DNA of 64,000 nt from Nitrogeniibacter aestuarii (GCF_017309585.1 NZ_CP071321.1:496001-560000), one strand, 5' to 3'; positions 15,797 through 24,314 are shown, numbered from the stretch's first letter. Numbers and translations are program-made. The notes: generated from the letters alone by a model not told the origin.

Positions 15797-17263
15797 ATGG
15801 ACTCGCAAAAACACATGGTAGGTGACAAGGCAGATAAGGCAGCGCATCCGGAATCAATGGCAGTCGCGCCGAATGATCTGGCCCGCAGGCGCTTCATGCA
15901 GATGATCGGCGCGGGGGCAGTCGTCGCTTCGACAGGAGTACACGCCCGACAATTCGGCTCATCTGGTGGCGCCGGTTTCTGGTCGGGGGTTGAACATCGC
16001 TTCGTCCTCAATCCCACAAAGCTATTCATGAATATCGGCACAGCCGGATCCATGCCCAGGGATGTTCTCCACTATTTCAATAACGCGAACCAGGAAAAAG
16101 CGCGAGAGTCGCTGAGTGGCTACGGCAATTTTGCGGATCTCAGAAAGCGGATTGCGCCGGGCTTCGGTGTGGATGAAGACGAACTTGTCATTTCCTACAA
16201 CACGTCGGACGGCATGTGCCACGCAATCCTGGGAATCCCGTGGCAAGCCGGCGACTGCGTGATCACGACCAATCATGAACACCCTGGCGGCAACGTGCCA
16301 TTGCAGATCGCAGTCGATCGCTACGGTGTTGTGGTGCGTCGAGTCAATCTGCCGGTGGGAAATGACCAGACTGCGCAGGACTACGTGGACCTGTTCCAGA
16401 ACGCAATCGATCGAGCGCGCGGGGACGGGCTGAATGTACGTGCAATGATGTGGTCATCACCGACGTTTGTGACCGGGACCATGTTGCCGATTCGGCGCCT
16501 CGTCGATGTCGCCATTGCCAACGAGCTGGTGTCGATCTGTGACGGTGCTCACCTTCCCGGCATGATGGCGTACAACTACGCTGAACTGGGTGTCGACTTC
16601 ATGTCCGGCGCAGGGCACAAGTGGCAGTGTGGCCCGGGTTCGACCGGCATTCTGATTATCCGGAACAAGGTGCGCAGCGCCCACAACCCGCTGCCGCTCA
16701 CGCCTTATTTCCCGGTGGTAACGAGTTCGTATGCGCCGACCATTGGTGGTGTTCCATGGGGCGAACGAGCCACCGGACCGGTCGAAAGCTACAACATCGG
16801 CAATGTCATACAGAGTTGTGGCAGCAAACATTCGCCGATGCTTGAGTCCTTGGGCGTCGCATGTGACATGTGGGATGCAATCGGGCGCGAAGCAATTCAG
16901 GACTATGTCCTCGGGCTTTCAACCTATCTCAAGGAGCAGATCGTCCGTAAGTGGGGGGTGTCCGCCCTCTACTCTCCCAAGGACGATCCCGAGCTGATCT
17001 CTGCCCTCACGTCGTTTAATCCCTTCTACGACAACCCGGACCTGGTTCTGGATTCGTCCGCATCAAGGACATTCGTTGATCGCCTTGCCAGTGAATACGG
17101 GATCGTGATTCGGAATACCACGGCGCCGGTGGTGCGAGGGGGGGTTATCACCAACCATTACCCGATGAGGGTTTCAACCCATCTTTGGCACGACGTCAGA
17201 GACATCGACCGGCTGATGGACAGCTGCTGGGCTTTGACAACCAAAATGAGTCAGGGAAAGTGA
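15797..17263 (+). CDS. Tat-exported PLP-dependent aminotransferase class V-fold enzyme
   Basis: The 488-residue protein has an N-terminal twin-arginine signal (ARRRFMQMIGAGAVVAS, about residues 31-47) and an aminotransferase class V fold similar to isopenicillin N epimerase-like enzymes. Lys275 in SGAGHKWQCGPG is the expected Schiff-base lysine, and the upstream CDGAHLPGM gives the cofactor-binding aspartate. Tat export fits loading of the cofactor in the cytoplasm. The closest functional precedent I know is PvdN of fluorescent pseudomonads, a periplasmic PLP enzyme that modifies pyoverdine, but no siderophore genes are visible here. The substrate is unknown. CAGGAG precedes the ATG. Two terminator-free kilobases of accessory DNA surround the module. 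Confidence 0.85.
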   Translation: MDSQKHMVGDKADKAAHPESMAVAPNDLARRRFMQMIGAGAVVASTGVHARQFGSSGGAGFWSGVEHRFVLNPTKLFMNIGTAGSMPRDVLHYFNNANQEKARESLSGYGNFADLRKRIAPGFGVDEDELVISYNTSDGMCHAILGIPWQAGDCVITTNHEHPGGNVPLQIAVDRYGVVVRRVNLPVGNDQTAQDYVDLFQNAIDRARGDGLNVRAMMWSSPTFVTGTMLPIRRLVDVAIANELVSICDGAHLPGMMAYNYAELGVDFMSGAGHKWQCGPGSTGILIIRNKVRSAHNPLPLTPYFPVVTSSYAPTIGGVPWGERATGPVESYNIGNVIQSCGSKHSPMLESLGVACDMWDAIGREAIQDYVLGLSTYLKEQIVRKWGVSALYSPKDDPELISALTSFNPFYDNPDLVLDSSASRTFVDRLASEYGIVIRNTTAPVVRGGVITNHYPMRVSTHLWHDVRDIDRLMDSCWALTTKMSQGK

Positions 17264-17423
17264 ATGGTCGGCAGGAGTGACGATTGAGGGTATAGGGAGA
17301 TTGAGGCGTCAGTGATCAGCCGGTGTTTCATTAATCATGAAATTCTGGCGTTTCAACAAAACTATCAGAAGCATGGCACGCCTTTGATTTAGCAAAACCA
17401 GGTTGAGTGTTGCTTTCCAATTT

Positions 17424-17454
17424 CCAGGGTGGTCGTTTCGGCCACCCTGGTTTT
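17424..17454 (+). terminator. intrinsic terminator downstream of the PLP-enzyme gene
   Basis: CCAGGGTGG (17424-17432) and CCACCCTGG (17442-17450) form a 9-bp stem with a 9-nt loop, followed by TTTT. It is 160 bp after the stop codon. The intervening AT-rich stretch shows no other feature. Confidence 0.75.
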
Positions 17455-17579
17455 CTATTCTTGAGTACGGCGATTGCTCCGTTCAGGCACCCGACCCGGC
17501 TTTGATTTGAATTCCGCTGCGTCGAGGTATTGTGTCCGGATATTCATTATTCCGCCCCTTTCCACACCCAGCAGATCAA

Positions 17580-17780
17580 TTCGCTACAGGTGCACTCTGA
17601 AGGGGCTGGTAACTCGAAAGCCTTATTCCCTCAGGCGACAACATGAAGTGCGAGTATGACGCGCTGAGCCGGGTGATGCGACACCTGTTCAAGGTCATGG
17701 GGCCAGACATGAACGGTCGAGATGCCCATGACGCCGCTGCCGTATCGATCACCAGCATTTCATTCCCATCAAACAGGGCC
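17580..17780 (+). pseudogene. decayed RHS-repeat fragment
   Basis: The translation from 17643 (KCEYDALSRVMRHLFKVMGP) closely resembles KYEYDALGRVTRNLFSVMGP in the intact RHS protein, encoded around 44516. Similarity continues as SFPSNR against TYPSGR and extends upstream as LESLIPSGDNMK against LERLNAAGGNMK. That upstream part contains an in-frame TAA at 17610. Nothing else of an RHS gene is readable on either side. This is a relic of a second RHS element. Confidence 0.75.
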
Positions 17781-17784
17781 GGGG

Positions 17785-18520
17785 TCAGCCGGGTGGCCTA
17801 TCGGCTGCATTCGTTGTCCCATCGCCACGCCGGCCGAAGCGTGTATCCGCGCGATTGGGCACGACTTCCAATGAAACCTGGCGTGCAATAGGCGCAAGCC
17901 GTCGCTTGCCAGGGGGCCTCTCACCCCAGGGCAGTTTCAACCGTATCGGGTCACGCACCCGATTGCTGGTGGGGCCGAAGGCCATGCGCCGGTCGCGAAT
18001 TTCCAGATCGTGTTAACCTCGCGCCCTGTCGATGACATCCGAGTATTGATGTCGTCTTGCTCGCGCAGTCCCTGCGCGGTATCCCGCTGGGCAGCAACTG
18101 CCGGATGTGCTGGTTCGCTCAAAGCCATGGCCACTTTCATCTTGACTGTCTGAGCACCGGCGCGACCGCGCGCGGGTGTGGTGTTCATGTCTGAGTGCTG
18201 ATGAGTTCTCGTGGGCTTCTGATGCTGAGGCTCTCTGTCGTGGACAGTGCTGGGGCGATTCGCCAGTGCGATGCGTCGTTGGTGAATCACACGTGGTGCC
18301 ACTGCGGCATACACGCGGGCGGGCTGAGCAGATCGGTCTGGCGAATGAGCATAAAGCCCTTGGGATTGAGCGCTTGCAGGTCCAGGTGACCGAGGCTCCG
18401 GCGCGGTGCTCGGCATCGGGATGGTGTCGGCATGTAGTTTCGCGTGCGGCTGGCGTTCCCGTCGCCTTCAGCGATGGGGCGATCGGCCGTTGAGGATGGG
18501 TGATGAGTCAGGCTGGAGGC
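17785..18520. other. intergenic stretch without a supported gene
   Basis: Open frames exist here on both strands (e.g. 17937-18416 minus), but they have no recognisable family sequence, no signal peptide and no convincing ribosome binding site. Their composition looks like out-of-frame GC-rich sequence. GCAAGC-CGTC-GCTTGC around 17892-17907 can form a small hairpin. The stretch is best seen as decayed DNA next to the RHS relic. Confidence 0.5.
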
Positions 18521-18525
18521 TGATG

Positions 18526-19395
18526 ATGAAGATCGAGACGTTTTACCGGGTGGGGGCCGTGCTGTTCCTGGGTGGGTGCGCCAGCGCAGGTCACCACGAG
18601 GCGGCCACGCATGGCGATGTGCCCGATACGGTGGTGGCCGAGCAGCGTGCGCAGCTGGCGCGCAACACCGAGGGCAAGGGCTTTGGCCCGCAGTCGCCGC
18701 GGGACATTGACCAGCGCGGTGGCGAGAACCCCGTCAGTTTTTCGCTGGCGCCCATGTCGGCGCGCATGAATCTGTGCAATATCCATTTCCACAAGAATGC
18801 CGAGCACAAGGGGCGCGCGTTCAGCGACTACGCGGGCAATGGTGACGGGCATGGTTATGGCAGCGGCTACCGGTATTCGGGTCGCCTGAGTGCAGCCGAA
18901 CTGGCACCGGTCGAGGCCGAGGTGTGTCCGAGTGCGCACGGCAGCCTGTCGCCGGGTGACACCATCGAGGTGCACTACGTATTCTCGACGGCAGAGGTGC
19001 AGCCGGGGCCGACGCTGGGTGCATGCCTGAGCGATGCCATCAAGAATCCGCAACTGCTGGTCGAGGGGCAGGTGTTCGTGCTGGTCAATGACCGGTCGGC
19101 GCTGGACTTTGGCAAGCTTGCCGCGGTGAGTGAACGCGCCGGATTTGCCCAGGCGCCGAACATGACGCTCAACACCGGGCGGCCGGTGGAGTATGCCGGC
19201 TCGACCACGGGGCCGGGCTACAACGAGCAGGGATCGCCCTTTCAGGTGACCTGGCGGGTCAGGCCCCGGGTCGCAAAGGTGGACATCGCCACCGTGGGCG
19301 CCTGGTGCAAGAGCAATGTGTTCAATGAAGACCACGCCCATGGTGTGCGCAATCTGGTGACCAATCCGGCCTTGCTGTCGCCCATGGGGCGCTGA
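18526..19395 (+). CDS. delta-class carbonic anhydrase, lipoprotein
   Basis: The protein should interconvert CO2 and bicarbonate in the periplasm. The family hallmark MNLCNIHFHKNAEHKG is present, supplying the histidines expected to bind zinc. It is followed by GYRYSGRLSAAELAPVEAEVC, GDTIEVHYVFST and NEDHAHGVRNLVTNPALL, all recognisable from bacterial delta-class enzymes. The N-terminus is a lipoprotein signal ending LGGC with Cys18. GGAGG at 18515-18519 favours the second of two adjacent ATGs, giving 289 residues. The gene ends 1 bp from the convergent transglutaminase-like gene. Confidence 0.85.
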   Translation: MKIETFYRVGAVLFLGGCASAGHHEAATHGDVPDTVVAEQRAQLARNTEGKGFGPQSPRDIDQRGGENPVSFSLAPMSARMNLCNIHFHKNAEHKGRAFSDYAGNGDGHGYGSGYRYSGRLSAAELAPVEAEVCPSAHGSLSPGDTIEVHYVFSTAEVQPGPTLGACLSDAIKNPQLLVEGQVFVLVNDRSALDFGKLAAVSERAGFAQAPNMTLNTGRPVEYAGSTTGPGYNEQGSPFQVTWRVRPRVAKVDIATVGAWCKSNVFNEDHAHGVRNLVTNPALLSPMGR

Positions 19396-19396
19396 G

Positions 19397-20227
19397 TCAG
19401 GGGCTGGTCGACATCTGGATGGCGTAGTTCAGGGTGGCGGTCACGCCGTTGGCGATGAAGCCACCGTCGATGGGCATGGTGCTCGCCTGGTCGGCAGCGG
19501 CGCACAGGGCCACGTGCCCTTCGGTGGCCATGATGCCGTTGGTGGGGTCCCACCCACGCCAGCCCAGGCCCGGCAGCCAGACTTCCGGCCAGGCGTGGAG
19601 CTGACGTTGCCCCGCCGGGCTGCCGGGCGGGGCGTAGTAGCCGCTCACGAAGCGTGCGGGGATGCCCAGATGGCGGCAGGCGGCCATGAACAGCACGGTG
19701 ATGTCGCGGCAGGCGCCTTCCTGATTGGCCAGTGTCGTGGCCGGGAGCTCGGCCAGACCGTAGATACGGTCGTGGCGAAAAACACGGTTGTACAGATCGG
19801 TGCACAGCGCCTGTACGAAGCCCAGCGGAAAGTGCCCGGCCTGCCAGCAGAGCAGTTCGGCAAACTGAGCCACGCTCGGGTCGGCGAAAGGTTCGTGGCG
19901 ATACAGATCGAGGCGATCGCCCACCCGGGTCGGCCAGGGCAGGGCCGGCAGGCCCGGGTCGATGAGCATCGGTGGTCCATACGCGTTCAGTTCGAACTGA
20001 CTGGAGATGGTGAGCCCGCTGAACAACCCGGAAAATTCGGCATATGTGATGGCGTTGCCGGCATCGTCGATGGTGTCGCTGCGCCAGCTGGGCCATGGGT
20101 CGATGTTCAGTTGCTGCCAGACGAGATTGGCATGATCGCGCCGGGGGCTGAGCCTCAGGGTGTGTGGCGCCAGGCCCACTGGTACGCTGTAGTTGTACCA
20201 GGTGTCGTGCTGGACCGTGATGCGCAT
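19397..20227 (-). CDS. transglutaminase-like cysteine protease family protein
   Basis: The 276-residue protein has the bacterial transglutaminase-like N-terminal beta domain (MRITVQHDTWYNYSVPVGLAPHTLRLSPR) and a transglutaminase-like core. Catalytic Cys, His and Asp can be placed in EGACRDITVLFMA, QLHAWPEVW and WDPTNG. The start at MRITVQHD matches the family; an upstream extension of 42 codons does not. Most such proteins are cytoplasmic and probably proteolytic or amidase-like, but specific substrates are unknown. It has no operon partner and points away from the RcnB-like gene. Confidence 0.88.
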   Translation of the reverse strand: MRITVQHDTWYNYSVPVGLAPHTLRLSPRRDHANLVWQQLNIDPWPSWRSDTIDDAGNAITYAEFSGLFSGLTISSQFELNAYGPPMLIDPGLPALPWPTRVGDRLDLYRHEPFADPSVAQFAELLCWQAGHFPLGFVQALCTDLYNRVFRHDRIYGLAELPATTLANQEGACRDITVLFMAACRHLGIPARFVSGYYAPPGSPAGQRQLHAWPEVWLPGLGWRGWDPTNGIMATEGHVALCAAADQASTMPIDGGFIANGVTATLNYAIQMSTSP

Positions 20228-20451
20228 GATGTTCTCCCGCACGACGGATCGGATGCCCGCAGCTGCGGGGCAGACCGTCGTGCTTGTCTCGGTCCATTGG
20301 AGCAGAGCCCGTGCTGCACTGCAAGGGCGCGCGATCGTGACATTCCGACGCAACGGTGAAGCCCGGTGGCGAAATCATCGGGCTCGGCGGCTGTCAGAAT
20401 GGGGGAACAGCGCATGGAAACCGTGTCACCGATAACGACAAGGAGCTTGAT

Positions 20452-20802
20452 ATGAGAACAGCGAAGACTCTGGCGGTCTTGCTTTCACTGACACTGGCGA
20501 CAGCGCCGGTCATGGCCAAAGGACAGAATGACGATCGCGGTGGTCCCCCGGAGCATGCCCAGGGACACAAGGACAAGGGCAACAAGCACGCCGATAAAGG
20601 GGGGCATCGAGGTGCCCGGGGCTGGAGCAAGGGAGACGTGGTACCTCAGGCCTATCGCGGTGCGAGCTACGTGGTGTCAGACTGGCGTGCGGTCAAGCTG
20701 AAAGCACCGCCTCCGGGGCATCGATGGATCAAGGTCGATGGTGACTACGTGCTGGTGGCCATTGCGACCGGCGTGATTGCCTCGATTCTGCTTGGGGACT
20801 GA
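20452..20802 (+). CDS. RcnB-family periplasmic protein
   Basis: The 116-residue protein has a signal peptide (MRTAKTLAVLLSLTLATAPVMA), a highly charged His/Lys/Gly-rich middle (GHKDKGNKHADKGGHRG) and a conserved C-terminal RcnB domain: VVSDWRAVKLKAPPPGHRWIKVDGDYVLVAIATGVIASILLG. RcnB in E. coli is a periplasmic protein affecting nickel/cobalt homeostasis. Many betaproteobacterial members are annotated only by homology, so the metal role is uncertain. AAGGAG lies upstream of the ATG. It is monocistronic, and the next gene is convergent. Confidence 0.8.
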   Translation: MRTAKTLAVLLSLTLATAPVMAKGQNDDRGGPPEHAQGHKDKGNKHADKGGHRGARGWSKGDVVPQAYRGASYVVSDWRAVKLKAPPPGHRWIKVDGDYVLVAIATGVIASILLGD

Positions 20803-20806
20803 GCGA

Positions 20807-21067
20807 TCAGTCGCCGCGATGGCGGGGCGCCATGCGGCGCACGCGACGCGCCAGGCCGGGGTGGCGGCGAAGCCGCTTGAGCACGATGCCGCGGGCGGTG
20901 GGTGAAAAGCGCATGAGCAGGGGCAGGCCGACCAGCATCAGCGGCAGGCCGACCGGCAAGGGCGTCCAGACAAGGACAAACCCCGCAAACACGAGGATGA
21001 GTCCAACGACGATTCTCGCCCATTTGTGCAAGCTCACGGGGAATGCCCATTGATTCAGACCCGTCAT
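20807..21067 (-). CDS. small two-helix membrane protein, unknown function
   Basis: The 86-residue protein has two hydrophobic segments (about residues 17-35 and 37-53) connected by WTPLPVGLP, then a strongly basic tail (RGIVLKRLRRHPGLARRVRRM). This resembles small inner-membrane proteins of unknown function with a positive-inside C-terminus. I cannot assign a family. The coding frame looks genuine from its hydrophobic pattern and its clean flanks. It lies between the convergent RcnB-like gene and the nqr-operon terminator. Confidence 0.6.
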   Translation of the reverse strand: MTGLNQWAFPVSLHKWARIVVGLILVFAGFVLVWTPLPVGLPLMLVGLPLLMRFSPTARGIVLKRLRRHPGLARRVRRMAPRHRGD

Positions 21068-21099
21068 TAGAGCCTGTGTCGATTGCAGGCAGATAACGC

Positions 21100-21142
21100 A
21101 AGCAACAAAAAGCCCGGCGCATGACCGGGCTTTTTGTTGCTT
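21100..21142 (-). terminator. 18-bp stem terminator at the end of the nqr operon
   Basis: AAGCAACAAAAAGCCCGG (21100-21117) and its exact reverse complement (21125-21142) enclose a 7-nt loop. The GC core is followed by a T-run on either strand. It lies 13 bp after the stop of the CBS-domain gene, so it ends the long minus-strand nqr transcript. Confidence 0.88.
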
Positions 21143-21155
21143 GTCGAGGCTGGGC

Positions 21156-21551
21156 TTACCAGAGCTTTTCCAGCGCCTTGAGCACGTCCCGGCGGGAAAG
21201 CTGGCCGACCAGCCGGCCGTCGTCCACCACCGGATAGGCGCGGTGCCCGCCGGCGACGAAGGACTCGGCGGCCTTGGTGAGACTGGACTCGGCGTCGATG
21301 GTGATGGCGCTGGTGGTCATCACTTCCTTGACCAGCCCGCCGAACTCCTCGTAGTACGAGGCGTTGAGCGCCGCCTTGAGACAATCCTTTTCCGACAGGA
21401 AGCCCACCACCTTGTTATTGGTGTCGACCACCGGGGCGCCGCTGAGCTGGTGCATGACCAGCGCATGCGTGGCTTCGAGGATCTTGGTGTCGGGCGTGAA
21501 GGCCAGGGCGTCGCCCAGCATGTAGTCCTTCACCTTGAGCGAGTTGAGCAT
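21156..21551 (-). CDS. tandem CBS-domain protein at the end of the nqr operon
   Basis: The 131-residue protein consists of two CBS motifs: LSGAPVVDTNNKVVGFLSEKDCLKA and GGHRAYPVVDDGRLVGQLSRRDVLKALE. CBS pairs bind adenine nucleotides or related ligands and act as energy sensors. The start MLNSLKVKDYML lies 1 bp after the nqrM stop; the longer open frame overlapping nqrM is out of place. Tight coupling to nqrM suggests a role in Na+-NQR assembly or control, but this is inference. No catalytic domain is attached. Confidence 0.85.
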   Translation of the reverse strand: MLNSLKVKDYMLGDALAFTPDTKILEATHALVMHQLSGAPVVDTNNKVVGFLSEKDCLKAALNASYYEEFGGLVKEVMTTSAITIDAESSLTKAAESFVAGGHRAYPVVDDGRLVGQLSRRDVLKALEKLW

Positions 21552-21552
21552 G

Positions 21553-21768
21553 TCAGTGTTCTCCGCGTGCGGCACGGGCCATGGCTTCCGCTTCCATGCG
21601 GGCGAGGCGTTTCGGGCAGGGCTTGTCGCAGTCGCAGGCTTTCTCGATGCCCACGGCGGCCAGGCCGCCGCAGCTGCCACCGATGGGCTTGCGACCGGCG
21701 ATCACGCCGATGGCCATGCCCAGCACGACGATGAGCACGACCGCGAAGGTCAGGATGAAGACACTCAT
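21553..21768 (-). CDS. nqrM: Na+-NQR maturation protein NqrM
   Basis: NqrM is a small membrane protein needed to assemble the iron centre of Na+-NQR. The 71-residue sequence has one N-terminal transmembrane helix (about residues 3-24) and four cysteines (Cys33, 45, 47, 51) in GGSCGG and KACDCDKPC, the family signature. It follows nqrF by 24 bp. ApbE, which attaches FMN to NqrB and NqrC and is often encoded here, is missing from the cluster. Confidence 0.93.
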   Translation of the reverse strand: MSVFILTFAVVLIVVLGMAIGVIAGRKPIGGSCGGLAAVGIEKACDCDKPCPKRLARMEAEAMARAARGEH

Positions 21769-21792
21769 GGTTTTCTCCTTTGGGACCGTGGG

Positions 21793-23019
21793 TCAGCCGC
21801 CGAAGTCGTCGAGCATGATGTTTTCACGCTCCACGCCCAGATCGAGCAACATGTTGATGACCGCCGCGTTCATCATCGGTGGCCCGCACATGTAGAACTC
21901 GCAATCCTCGGGGGCCGGGTGGTCCTTGAGGTAGTTCTCGTACAGGACATTGTGGATGAAGCCGGTGTAACCGGTCCAGTTGTCCTGCGGCAGCGGGTCC
22001 GACAGGGCCAGGTGCCACTCGAAGTTGGGATTGTCGGCCGCCAGCTGGTCGAACTCTTCCGCATAGAAGGTTTCGCGCAGCGAACGGGCGCCGTACCAGA
22101 AGCTGATCTTGCGCTTTGAACCCAGGCGCTTGAGCTGGTCGAAGATGTGCGAACGCATGGGCGCCATGCCGGCACCGCCGCCGATGAACACCATCTCGTT
22201 GTCGGTCTCGCGGGCGAAGAACTCGCCGAACGGACCATACACCGTGACCTTGTCGCCCGGCTTGAGGTTGAACACCCAGGACGACATCTGCCCCGGGGGC
22301 ACGTCGTCGCGGTTGGGCGGGGGCGAAGCCACGCGGATGTTGAACTTCACCACACCCTTTTCTTCGGGGTAGTTGGCCATGGAATAGGCGCGGATGACGG
22401 TCTCGTCCACCTTGGAGACATAGCGCCACAGGTTGAACTTGTCCCAGTCCTCGTGGAACTTGGGATCGATCTCGAAATCCTTGTAGTTCACCGTGTGAGG
22501 CGGGCATTCGAGCTGCACATAGCCGCCGGCGCGGAAGTCCACGTTCTCGCCTTCGGGCAGGCGCAGGGTCAGTTCCTTGATGAAGGTGGCCACGTTCGGG
22601 TTGGACTCGACCGTGCATTCCCACTTCTTCACGCCGAAGACTTCTTCCGGCACTTCGATCTTCATGTCCTGCTTGACCGGGGTCTGGCAGGACAGGCGCC
22701 AGCCTTCCTTGCGCTGGCCCTTGGTGAAGTGCGATTCCTCGGTCGGCAGCATTTCGCCGCCGCCTTCTTCGACCACGCATTTGCACTGGGCGCAGGTGCC
22801 GCCGCCACCACAGGCGGAGGACAGGAAGATGTTGTTGCTGGCCAACGTCTGCAGCAGCTTGCCGCCGGCCGGCACGGTGAGCGAGCGCTCGCCGTTGATG
22901 TTGATGGTCACGTCGCCGGACGACACCAGGCGGGCGCGGGCCATGAGAATGATGACCACGAGCGCCAGCACGATGGCGGTGAACATGCCGATCGCGAGGA
23001 TGATCTCTTGACTGTTCAT
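21793..23019 (-). CDS. nqrF: Na+-translocating NADH:quinone reductase subunit F
   Basis: NqrF is the NADH-oxidising subunit. An N-terminal membrane helix (about residues 5-27) is followed by a [2Fe-2S] ferredoxin domain with Cys70, Cys76, Cys79 and Cys111, then a ferredoxin-reductase-like FAD domain (RAYSMANYP) and an NADH domain (GGGAGMAPMRS, CGPPMMN). At 408 residues it is full length. It is the sixth gene of the nqr operon. Confidence 0.97.
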   Translation of the reverse strand: MNSQEIILAIGMFTAIVLALVVIILMARARLVSSGDVTININGERSLTVPAGGKLLQTLASNNIFLSSACGGGGTCAQCKCVVEEGGGEMLPTEESHFTKGQRKEGWRLSCQTPVKQDMKIEVPEEVFGVKKWECTVESNPNVATFIKELTLRLPEGENVDFRAGGYVQLECPPHTVNYKDFEIDPKFHEDWDKFNLWRYVSKVDETVIRAYSMANYPEEKGVVKFNIRVASPPPNRDDVPPGQMSSWVFNLKPGDKVTVYGPFGEFFARETDNEMVFIGGGAGMAPMRSHIFDQLKRLGSKRKISFWYGARSLRETFYAEEFDQLAADNPNFEWHLALSDPLPQDNWTGYTGFIHNVLYENYLKDHPAPEDCEFYMCGPPMMNAAVINMLLDLGVERENIMLDDFGG

Positions 23020-23035
23020 GTTGCTTGTTCCGTCC

Positions 23036-23644
23036 TTACAGATTCACGCCGGAGAAGGACATGAAGCCCAGCGACATCAGCCCGATGGTGATGAAGGTGA
23101 TGCCCAGGCCCTGCAGGCCCTCGGGCACATCGCTGTACTTGAGCTTCTCGCGGATGCCGGCCAGCAGGGCGATGGCGATCGCCCACGAGGCACCGGAGCC
23201 GAAGCCATAGACCACGCTTTCCGACATGTTGTAGTCGCGCTCGACCATGAACAGGGTCCCGCCCATGATGGCGCAGTTCACCGTGATCAGCGGCAGGAAC
23301 ACACCCAGCGCGTTGTAGAGGCTGGGCACGTACTTGTCGAGGGTCATCTCGAGGATCTGCACGATGGCGGCGATCACGCCGATGTAGGAGAGCAGGCCGA
23401 GGTAGGACAGATCCACCTCCGGCAGACCGGCCCAGGCCAGGGCGCCTTCACGCAGCAGCAGGTTGTAGATGAGCCAGTTGGCCGGCACGGTAATCGCCTG
23501 CACGACGACCACGGCCACCCCCAGACCGATGGCGGTTTCGACCTTCTTGGAGATGGCGATGAAGGTACACATCCCCAGGAAGAAGGCCAGGGCCATGTTC
23601 TCGATGAAAACGGCCCGCACGAAGAGGCTGATCAGATGTTCCAT
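23036..23644 (-). CDS. nqrE: Na+-NQR subunit E
   Basis: NqrE is an integral membrane subunit that helps form the intramembrane iron site. The 202 residues are almost entirely hydrophobic, with about six helices. The conserved FLGMCTFIAISKK and VNCAIMGGTLF segments contain the cysteines expected to bind the iron centre shared with NqrD. It starts 1 bp after nqrD and is co-transcribed. Confidence 0.97.
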   Translation of the reverse strand: MEHLISLFVRAVFIENMALAFFLGMCTFIAISKKVETAIGLGVAVVVVQAITVPANWLIYNLLLREGALAWAGLPEVDLSYLGLLSYIGVIAAIVQILEMTLDKYVPSLYNALGVFLPLITVNCAIMGGTLFMVERDYNMSESVVYGFGSGASWAIAIALLAGIREKLKYSDVPEGLQGLGITFITIGLMSLGFMSFSGVNL

Positions 23645-23645
23645 G

Positions 23646-24314
23646 TCAGTGGACCTCCTGGTTGGCCACTTGCGGCGCGATCTTGAAGGTGGGTTCCTCG
23701 ACCTGGTTCTTCTTCCAGGTGCGGATGCCCCAGATGATCAGGCCAATCAGGAAGAAGGCCGACGGCGGCAGCAGCAGCAGGCCGTTGGGCACGTACCAGC
23801 CGCCATCCTTGGCCAGCGAGAGGATCTCGATACCCATCAGCTTGCCGGCGCCGAACAGCTCGCGCACGATGCCCAGGGCGATCAGCATGGCGCTGTAGCC
23901 CAGGCCGTTGCCGATGCCGTCCATGAACGACAGGAAGGGCGGGTTCTGCATGGCAAAGGCCTCTGCACGGCCCATCACGATGCAGTTGGTGATGATCAGG
24001 CCCACGAACACCGACAGCTGCTTGGCGAGGCTGAAGGCATAGGCCTTGAGGATCTGATCCACCACGATCACCAGCGAGGCGATGATCACCATCTGCACGA
24101 TCATGCGGATGGAACCCGGAATCTGCGACCGGATCATCGAGATGAACAGGTTCGAGAACGCGGTCACCAGGGTGAGCGCGATGGACATCACCAGCGCGGT
24201 CTTGAGATTCGACGTGACCGCCAGTGCGGAGCAGATGCCGAGGATCTGAAGACCGATCGGGTTGTTGTTGAAGACCGGATTGAACAGGACTTCCTTGACG
24301 GTTGGGTTTGCCAT
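23646..24314 (-). CDS. nqrD: Na+-NQR subunit D
   Basis: NqrD is the NqrE-related membrane subunit. The 222 residues have about six hydrophobic helices. LGICSALAVTSN and ITNCIVMGRAEAFA carry the cysteines corresponding to those in NqrE, consistent with a pseudo-symmetric NqrD/NqrE pair. The N-terminal segment VKEVLFNPVFNNNPIGLQILG is typical. It starts 2 bp after nqrC. Confidence 0.97.
   Translation of the reverse strand: MANPTVKEVLFNPVFNNNPIGLQILGICSALAVTSNLKTALVMSIALTLVTAFSNLFISMIRSQIPGSIRMIVQMVIIASLVIVVDQILKAYAFSLAKQLSVFVGLIITNCIVMGRAEAFAMQNPPFLSFMDGIGNGLGYSAMLIALGIVRELFGAGKLMGIEILSLAKDGGWYVPNGLLLLPPSAFFLIGLIIWGIRTWKKNQVEEPTFKIAPQVANQEVH

Noticed and set aside
17888..17901. TAGGCGCAAGCCGT shared with the left end of the 172-bp element copy B
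   Set aside because: Only 14 bases match, the rest of the element is absent and the sequence is part of a different small hairpin.
17937..18416. 159-codon minus-strand frame in the gap before the carbonic anhydrase
   Set aside because: No recognisable domain, poor start context, composition like out-of-frame sequence in a decayed region.
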